Assembly (NCBI GenBank): GCA_019747165.1
Contig: JAIERC010000200.1
Coordinates: 1-5,819 of the forward strand
DNA: 5,819 bases
Direction of reading: 5' to 3'
DNA from: Sphingomonas sp.
GTDB lineage: Bacteria; Pseudomonadota; Alphaproteobacteria; Sphingomonadales; Sphingomonadaceae
Position numbers and translations under genes: made by a program. Of the stretch, positions 1-4,350 are shown one piece after another. The notes under the pieces are model-generated. The model was not told where the DNA came from. It was given only the letters and a program-made list of their open reading frames with translations, and did not search any database. Positions within the stretch are counted from its first letter, which is position 1, and each line of letters begins with the position of its first letter.

Positions 1-2
1 AG

Positions 3-2384
3 ATGCCCAAATTCACCCCCAAGCCCTCTGGCGGCCTGCCGACCCCCAAACAGATCCTCGATTTCATCGCGTCCGCAGAAAGCTCGGTCGGCAAACGGGA
101 GATTGCCAAGGCATTCGGCCTGCACGGCGCGGAGAAGATCGCGCTCAAGGCGCTACTAAAGGACATGGCCGATGAAGGGCTTATCGACAGCTCGCCGGGC
201 CGCGCCTTTCACCAAATGGGCGGCGTACCCAAGGTAACGGTGCTGCGCATCACCGATGTCGGCGATGATGGGCAGTGCTGGGCGGTGCCGGAGAGTTGGC
301 AGGCCGATACGCCCGCGCCCCGGTTGCGCGTGCGCGAAAAGGGGCGACGGGGCGCCTTTGGCATTGGCGACCGGATTTTGGCGCGCACCGAGGAGGCCGG
401 CAATGGCTGGATCGCCCACCCGCTGAAATCGCTCGCCAAGGGTGAGGAGCTGATGCTCGGCGTGCTGCGCGAAGAGGGCGGCAAGCTTTGGCTGATCGGC
501 GTCGACAAGCGCGAGCGGCGCGAACATCAGGTGTCGGATGCGGGCGGGGCTAATCCGGGGGATTTGGTGCTCGCTGAAAAAACCGGCCGCCCGCCGCGCA
601 TCACCGCGCGGGTGACGCAAGTGCTGGGCGATCCGTTTGCGCCGCGCAGCTTCTCTATGATCGCGATCCACAAACTGGGTATCCCGGTTGAATTTGCGCC
701 CGAGGCGATCGTGGAAGCAGCCGACGTCGCAAAGCAACGGCTGGGCGAGGATCGCGAAGACCTGCGCCATTTGCCGATCGTTGCCATCGACCCCGAGGAT
801 GCGCGCGATCATGACGATGCCGTCTGGGCAACGCCCGATGATGATCCGGAGAATGCCGGCGGCTGGAAAGCGATCGTCGCGATTGCCGATGTCAGCTTCT
901 ATGTCCGTCCCGGCTCGGCGATCGACAAGGAAGCGCGGCGGCGCGGCAACAGCGTCTATTTTCCGGACCGGGTCGTGCCGATGCTGCCCGAATTGCTGTC
1001 GGCGGATGTGTGTTCGTTGAAACAGGGCGAGGATCGGGCGGCGCTCGTCTGCCATTTGCAGATCAACAAAGGCGGCGCGCTCAAAAGCTGGCGCTTTACG
1101 CGGGCCGTTGTCCGCATCCGCGCAAACATCGCTTATGAGGCAGCGCAGGCGATGGTGGATGCATGCGCTGCTAAGCCCCTCCCCTTCAGGGGAGGGGTTG
1201 GGGTGGGGGCTGTCCCCACAACCCGCGGTCTCGATGAGACTGATACCCCCCACCCCAACCCAGTTCTGGAGCAGTCCCGTTCCCTGGACGGGACCAAAAG
1301 CGCCAGAACTCCTGAAGGGGAGGGGCTTGAAGTACTCGCCGCCCTCATGCCGCTCTGGGCCTGCTGGCGCGCGCTCGCTGCTGCCCGCGCCAAGCGCGCG
1401 CCGCTCGATCTCGATCTGCCCGAGCGCCGGGTCATCCTGGACGAGAAGGGGCGGATCATGTCGGTCGCGCCGCGCGAGCGGCTCGATGCGCACAAGCTGA
1501 TCGAGGAATATATGATTGCCGCCAATGTCGCGGCGGCCAAGGCGCTGGAGAAGAAGAAGGCGCCGGTCATGTACCGCGACCATGAGCCGCCCGCGCGCGA
1601 GAAGCTTGTGGCGCTCAAGGATTATCTCAAGACCTTCGGCGTCGAATTCGCGCTCGGGCAAGTGATCAGGCCATCGACCTTCAACCATGTCATCGACCGG
1701 ATCGGCGAGAGCGATTTCCGCCCGCAGGTGATGGAGCAAATCCTGCGCACCCAGACCCAGGCCTATTATGCGCCGGGCAATCACGGCCATTTCGGCCTCG
1801 CGCTGGGCAGTTACGCGCATTTTACCTCACCGATCAGGCGCTATGCCGATCTGGTCGTCCACCGATCGCTGGTCGCCGCCTACAAGCTCGGGCCGGGCGG
1901 GCTGACCGAGGCCGAGGGCGCGTCGATGGACAAGATCGGCGAATCAATCTCGATGCTCGAACGTCGCGCGATGGAGGCGGAGCGCGATACGATCGACCGC
2001 TATGTCGCGGCCTATCTGGCGGAACGGGTGGGGGACGTCGTCGACGCGCGCATCACTGGCGTGCAGAATTTCGGCTTTTTCGCGACCGTGGAGGGGATTG
2101 GCGGCGACGGGCTGATGCCGGTGCGCGACATTGGCCGCGAATATTTCCGCTATGACGAAGCGGCCAAGGCGCTGATCGGCGAACATAGCGGTGAAACCTA
2201 TTCAAGCGGCATGCGGCTGCAATTGCGGTTGGCCGAGGCCAATCCGGTATCCGGCGCGCTGCGTTTTGAGATGGTCGATGGCAAAGGCGGGGGTAGCGGT
2301 CCATCGCGGGACGACAAGCCCAAACGCATCATCAAACATCGCGGGCGTCCAGCCAATATTCGCCACCAGGGCAAGCGACGCTGA
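3..2384 (+). CDS. rnr: Ribonuclease R (3'-5' exoribonuclease, RNB family), carrying a 52-codon palindromic insertion
   Basis: RNase R degrades structured RNA processively from the 3' end in the cytoplasm and takes part in mRNA decay and in RNA and ribosome quality control. Seen in order: an N-terminal winged-helix segment (about residues 14-62), cold-shock/OB domains (about 75-235), the RNB catalytic domain (about 255-640), an S1 domain (about 676-760) and a basic tail ending in HQGKRR. The Mg-binding aspartates lie in IDPEDARDHDD (D263, D269, D271, D272). The RNA-stacking tyrosine is Y319 in RGNSVYFP, and SPIRRYAD (609-616) is intact, so the enzyme looks active. The length is 793 aa; without residues 391-442, encoded by the palindrome, it is 741 aa. 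Start: the ATG at 3 precedes a family-like N-terminus, but only two upstream bases are visible, so an earlier start and the ribosome binding site cannot be judged. In many alphaproteobacteria topA lies upstream (family knowledge, not visible here). Confidence 0.96.
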   Translation: MPKFTPKPSGGLPTPKQILDFIASAESSVGKREIAKAFGLHGAEKIALKALLKDMADEGLIDSSPGRAFHQMGGVPKVTVLRITDVGDDGQCWAVPESWQADTPAPRLRVREKGRRGAFGIGDRILARTEEAGNGWIAHPLKSLAKGEELMLGVLREEGGKLWLIGVDKRERREHQVSDAGGANPGDLVLAEKTGRPPRITARVTQVLGDPFAPRSFSMIAIHKLGIPVEFAPEAIVEAADVAKQRLGEDREDLRHLPIVAIDPEDARDHDDAVWATPDDDPENAGGWKAIVAIADVSFYVRPGSAIDKEARRRGNSVYFPDRVVPMLPELLSADVCSLKQGEDRAALVCHLQINKGGALKSWRFTRAVVRIRANIAYEAAQAMVDACAAKPLPFRGGVGVGAVPTTRGLDETDTPHPNPVLEQSRSLDGTKSARTPEGEGLEVLAALMPLWACWRALAAARAKRAPLDLDLPERRVILDEKGRIMSVAPRERLDAHKLIEEYMIAANVAAAKALEKKKAPVMYRDHEPPAREKLVALKDYLKTFGVEFALGQVIRPSTFNHVIDRIGESDFRPQVMEQILRTQTQAYYAPGNHGHFGLALGSYAHFTSPIRRYADLVVHRSLVAAYKLGPGGLTEAEGASMDKIGESISMLERRAMEAERDTIDRYVAAYLAERVGDVVDARITGVQNFGFFATVEGIGGDGLMPVRDIGREYFRYDEAAKALIGEHSGETYSSGMRLQLRLAEANPVSGALRFEMVDGKGGGSGPSRDDKPKRIIKHRGRPANIRHQGKRR
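1189..1209 (+). other. G-quadruplex motif in the rnr coding strand
   Basis: Four consecutive runs of at least four guanines with very short loops are present: G4-A-G4-TT-G4-T-G5. This satisfies strict four-tetrad quadruplex patterns on the coding strand and therefore in the mRNA. It overlaps the 3' half of the 9-bp left-arm hairpin and part of both long inverted repeats, so these structures must compete. The right arm would have carried the mirror motif on the opposite strand, but the nested 49-bp palindrome leaves only three uninterrupted G-runs there. Formation in the cell is inferred, not shown. Confidence 0.7.
1262..1310. repeat. 49-bp secondary palindrome nested in the right arm of the rnr element
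   Basis: agttctgg (1262-1269) pairs perfectly with ccagaact (1303-1310). Inside, gtcccg (1274-1279) pairs with cgggac (1289-1294) around a 9-nt loop. If the larger element were symmetrical, only four bases (ctcc, mirroring ggag at 1191-1194) would lie between the 15-bp and 18-bp arm segments on the right. Instead there are 49 bases. The net excess is 45 nt, or 15 codons, so the reading frame is kept a second time. This looks like a different short palindrome inserted into an already resident one. The exact junction is ambiguous by a few bases because ct and cc strings recur there. Confidence 0.75.
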
Positions 2385-2406
2385 TACGGTCTTTAGGCCA
2401 TTGCCG

Positions 2407-2426
2407 GGTAGCAAAGAAATGCTACC
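2407..2426 (+). terminator. Hairpin in the rnr / small-gene gap; possible weak terminator
   Basis: ggtagca (2407-2413) and tgctacc (2420-2426) form a perfect 7-bp stem with the loop aagaaa, beginning 22 nt after the rnr stop. Flanking bases (2395-2400 with 2430-2435) could extend it with one mismatch. Only three T residues follow (2428-2430), so it is a poor intrinsic terminator. It might instead stabilise the 3' end of the rnr message or precede the small genes. The rest of the 104-bp gap (2385-2488) has AT-rich sequence near 2459-2473 that could hold a -10 element, but I see no convincing -35 partner and call no promoter. Confidence 0.35.
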
Positions 2427-2478
2427 ATTTGGGCTAGGACGCGCAAGAATCGTCATGTCATATAGGCAATATTGCGTT

Positions 2479-2484
2479 GGAGGA
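2479..2484 (+). promoter_or_regulatory. Shine-Dalgarno site of the first small membrane-protein gene
   Basis: ggagga lies four bases upstream of the ATG at 2489. The same reading frame is open back to a TTG at 2477, but that start would overlap this ribosome binding site and has none of its own. An ATG at 2484 is in a different frame. The site therefore decides for the ATG at 2489. Confidence 0.7.
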
Positions 2485-2488
2485 TGAG

Positions 2489-2785
2489 ATGGGAGCAGCA
2501 GCAGCAGTCGTCGCCCGCGCCAGACGCAATGTCATCTCACACTTTATGTCGTGCAACGCAGTGTCCGCCGAAAAGGCGGTAAGCTTCACGCCGAGGCGCG
2601 CGATCGAGCGGCGCATGCTCGATCGCTATGTTCGTGCCGGGGTGATCGTCCCGGTCGCCAAGGGCGGCTATTATGTCGATGTGCCGAGCTATGATGCACA
2701 AAATGGTGCGCGCCGCCAGCGGATCGGCCTCGTGATGACGGCGCTGGCGTTGGTCGGCGGCGCCGTCGTTGCGCTGGTAAGCTGA
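2489..2785 (+). CDS. Small single-pass membrane protein of unknown function (copy A of a tandem pair)
   Basis: I do not recognise a named family. The 98-aa product has a soluble N-terminal part (about 1-78) and one hydrophobic segment at the very C-terminus (about 80-98, LVMTALALVGGAVVALVS). Basic residues directly before it (ARRQR) predict the soluble part to be cytoplasmic. The soluble part (about 11-70) has two helix-like stretches followed by AGVIVPVAKGGYYVD, a helix-turn-hairpin rhythm that could be a small winged-helix-like fold; this is inference. It aligns with the next gene product at F-M, A-V/L-S, E-x-A, YY-x-D, YDA and RR-x-RIG with one single-residue gap, so the two are paralogs. 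The stop is two bases before the next start, implying co-transcription and translational coupling. Codons 3-6 are mostly a short (gca) run encoding Ala. Whether it shares the rnr promoter across 104 bp is unclear. Confidence 0.8.
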   Translation: MGAAAAVVARARRNVISHFMSCNAVSAEKAVSFTPRRAIERRMLDRYVRAGVIVPVAKGGYYVDVPSYDAQNGARRQRIGLVMTALALVGGAVVALVS

Positions 2786-2787
2786 CG

Positions 2788-3144
2788 ATGGCGATGCTGC
2801 CCGTATCGACTGTCAGGCGGGCACCGTTACAAACCGCAGCGCTTGATCGAACCCGTCGGCGGCTTGCCCAGGTTTTCATGGCGCAGCATGCGCTGTCGCC
2901 CGAAGATGCGATTAACTTCAGTACGACGACGGCCGCGGACGAAAAGATTTTCGCCCGCATGGTGCAGACGGGCATTGTCCGCGATGCCGGGCGCAAGCGT
3001 TATTATCTCGATCTGGCCGCCTATGACGCCAATATCGAACGGCGGCGGCGGATCGGGGTGATTGCCGCCATCGCCTTTGCCGTGACGTTGGCGGTGCTCT
3101 CCATGGCCTTTTATGTCGACGGATCGTCGATCATTCTGCGGTAA
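2788..3144 (+). CDS. Small single-pass membrane protein of unknown function (copy B of a tandem pair)
   Basis: This 118-aa protein is the paralog of the preceding one. A 20-residue N-terminal extension is followed by the shared segment (about 24-88) with FMAQHALSPEDAINF, GIV, RYYLDLAAYDA and RRRRIG. A membrane helix follows (about 89-109, VIAAIAFAVTLAVLSMAFYV) and then a short tail, DGSSIILR, which copy A lacks. The basic cluster before the helix again places the N-terminal domain in the cytoplasm. The ATG is two bases after the upstream stop and has no clear Shine-Dalgarno sequence, so translation probably depends on coupling to copy A. Its last 14 bp overlap the 3' end of the convergent reductase gene. 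No function can be assigned; a membrane-tethered winged-helix-like module is my best structural guess. Confidence 0.8.
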   Translation: MAMLPVSTVRRAPLQTAALDRTRRRLAQVFMAQHALSPEDAINFSTTTAADEKIFARMVQTGIVRDAGRKRYYLDLAAYDANIERRRRIGVIAAIAFAVTLAVLSMAFYVDGSSIILR

Positions 3145-4300
3145 AGGTCAGGCCTGCTTTTTCGATCAATCGCTTGCGCAAGGGCTGCCCCATGATCGCG
3201 CCAGGCGTCCAGATCCCACCTTTCGCGTCGGCGACATCCTGCACCAGACACAGCGCACATTCAGCGATCATCTTGCTGGTTGATCCATAGCCGGGATCGC
3301 GATCGCCCGTAACGACGGCGTCAATCCGCGTGCCATCAGCCATTTCGCCGACGAACAGGATGTCATAATGGCCGGCGTCGCGCTCTTCCTTGCTCGGGCC
3401 TTCGCCGGGTTTTGGGCCTTTGTCGCCAGCAAATGGGTTCATCTTGGCGAGCGCTTCGGCCGCTGCCTTGCCCATCTCGCCCAGCCCGGCCACGACCATC
3501 TCGTCATAAACGAAATCTGCGCCATAGGCTTCGCCCAGCAGGAAGTTGGTGCGGTGGACATTCTTGGTGTTGATCGCAGCCATCACGAACGGCGCAACCC
3601 AGCTGTCGATCGACTTGTCATATTCCGGCAACAGCCCCTTGGGCTGGCTTGGTCCTTTGAAGCCCGGAGTCAGCGCGAAGGGATCGGTCAGCACACCGAT
3701 CAGCATCGGGTTGCGCGCTGCCGCGGCCATCGTTGCTTTCAGGCTGGCGGCGGTGCCGCCCGAAAACGTGCCCTTCATGGTCCGGACCCGGCACTTGATC
3801 CGGGGGACTGGCTTGCCGAAGCGCGCTTGTGCCGCTTCCTGCAATGTCAGCACGCCCAGATCGAACGGGATCGAATCAAAGCCGCCCGAGAACACGATCC
3901 TTGCGCCCGTCTTTTGCGCGGTGGCGTGATGGGCGTCGATCATCTCCCGCATCCAGGCAGGTTCACCGCAAAGATCGACATAGGCCGTGCCGGTTTCAGC
4001 ACAGGCGGCGACGAGATCGCTGCCATAAAGTTGATACGGGCCAACGGTGGTGAGGATGACGGTTGCGCGGTTGCACATCGCCCGGATGCTTGCCGGGTCT
4101 GCCGCATCGGCAGTGACGAGCGGGGTGTCGGCGGGGGCGCCAATCAGGTCGCGCACCTCTTCCAGCTTGGCGAGCGAACGCCCGGCCATCGCCCATTTGG
4201 GCTTGTCCGGACCAGGATAGGCTTGCGCGAGATATTCGGCGACCAGGCGCCCGGTATAGCCGGTGGCCCCATAAACGATGACGTCGAATTCGCGTGCCAT
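3131..4300 (-). CDS. Saccharopine dehydrogenase-like / trans-acting enoyl reductase family protein
   Basis: An NAD(P)-binding oxidoreductase of the saccharopine dehydrogenase-like family, which includes the mycobacterial trans-acting enoyl reductase (Rv2953 type). It is 389 aa, the usual size of that subgroup. Seen: a Rossmann motif at the N-terminus, VIVYGATGYTG (G11, G14, G17), with the GATGYTGR signature; TTVGPYQLYG (about 84-93); VDLCGEP (about 108-114); FSGGFDSIPFDLG (about 137-149); and the C-terminal GGIWTPGAIMG (about 361-371). No signal peptide is seen. The real substrate is unknown. A reductive step on a lipid or polyketide-like chain is a family-based guess; lysine metabolism is unlikely because the C-terminal domain matches the enoyl reductase-like branch. 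Start: the ATG at 4300 has AGAGGA eight bases upstream. The frame stays open to a TTG at 4354, but those 18 codons span the ribosome binding site. It lies 50 bp downstream of the exporter gene and is probably co-transcribed. Confidence 0.88.
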   Translation of the reverse strand: MAREFDVIVYGATGYTGRLVAEYLAQAYPGPDKPKWAMAGRSLAKLEEVRDLIGAPADTPLVTADAADPASIRAMCNRATVILTTVGPYQLYGSDLVAACAETGTAYVDLCGEPAWMREMIDAHHATAQKTGARIVFSGGFDSIPFDLGVLTLQEAAQARFGKPVPRIKCRVRTMKGTFSGGTAASLKATMAAAARNPMLIGVLTDPFALTPGFKGPSQPKGLLPEYDKSIDSWVAPFVMAAINTKNVHRTNFLLGEAYGADFVYDEMVVAGLGEMGKAAAEALAKMNPFAGDKGPKPGEGPSKEERDAGHYDILFVGEMADGTRIDAVVTGDRDPGYGSTSKMIAECALCLVQDVADAKGGIWTPGAIMGQPLRKRLIEKAGLTFTAE

Positions 4301-4308
4301 GAGCATTA

Positions 4309-4314
4309 TCCTCT
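4309..4314 (-). promoter_or_regulatory. Shine-Dalgarno site of the reductase gene
   Basis: Read on the minus strand, AGAGGA sits eight bases before the ATG at 4298-4300 (MAREFDV), which is ideal spacing. It is only two bases from the in-frame ATG at 4304-4306, so the nearer ATG is unlikely to be used. Upstream CCTCTT (4340-4335 on the minus strand) is complementary to AAGAGG (4315-4310) and could hide the site. Confidence 0.7.
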
Positions 4315-4318
4315 TTCT

Positions 4319-4341
4319 GCCCTCTCCCTTCAGGAAGAGGC
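4319..4341. repeat. Degenerate TTCA-loop hairpin, possible decayed relative of the rnr palindrome
   Basis: The stretch gccctctcccttcaggaaga and the next three bases read like the left arm of the rnr element (1175-1197). They share gccc at the start and cccttcagg in the middle, but lack the pure G-runs. It folds imperfectly: cctct (4321-4325) pairs with agagg (4336-4340), and cc (4327-4328) with gg (4333-4334), around the same TTCA loop. It fills nearly half of the 50-bp gap between exporter and reductase. Homology is suggestive only, because pyrimidine-rich strings match easily. Confidence 0.35.
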
Positions 4342-4350
4342 GTAATTCAA

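Larger units (their letters stand above)
1173..1328. repeat. 156-bp composite palindromic element inserted in frame in rnr
   Basis: Perfect 18-bp terminal inverted repeats, aagcccctccccttcagg (1173-1190) and its reverse complement (1311-1328), bound the element. A second perfect 15-bp pair follows inside: 1195-1209 (gggttggggtggggg) with 1247-1261. The central 37 nt (1210-1246) holds a small stem, gtctc (1228-1232) with gagac (1236-1240). The left arm alone folds as a 9-bp hairpin, cccctcccc (1176-1184) with ggggagggg (1189-1197), around a TTCA loop. The element starts exactly on a codon boundary, is 52 codons long, has no stop in the rnr frame, and encodes K391-L442. That peptide is rich in Gly, Pro and Thr, unlike the surrounding RNase R. 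It falls between the helix ending in AQAMVDACAA and the one starting EVLAALMPLW, where RNase R proteins tolerate length variation. The boundaries could extend a few bases further. By analogy with Rickettsia palindromic elements I infer a mobile or once-mobile coding repeat. Confidence 0.88.

Noticed and set aside
1173..1328. Intrinsic terminator or CRISPR-like repeat inside rnr
   Set aside because: There is no T-tract after any stem and no repeat-spacer periodicity. It is a single palindromic element read through by the rnr frame.
156..1820. 554-codon open frame on the minus strand across rnr
   Set aside because: It is antisense to a complete, motif-bearing RNase R gene. Long antisense frames are expected in GC-rich DNA with strong third-position bias, and its translation shows no recognisable domain. 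Its peptide across the palindrome (PHPNPSPEGEGL) is just the repeat read on the other strand.
2477..2488. TTG start giving a 102-aa version of small protein A
   Set aside because: The TTG overlaps the ggagga that correctly precedes the ATG at 2489 and has no ribosome binding site of its own.
2493..2507. (GCA)n microsatellite as a phase-variation switch
   Set aside because: The run is only about four to five trinucleotide units. A triplet change would not shift the frame, so it could only alter the number of alanines.
3368..4345. 325-codon open frame on the plus strand opposite the reductase gene
   Set aside because: It is a shadow of a well-supported minus-strand gene, with Cys/His/Arg-rich composition and no domain or ribosome binding site.
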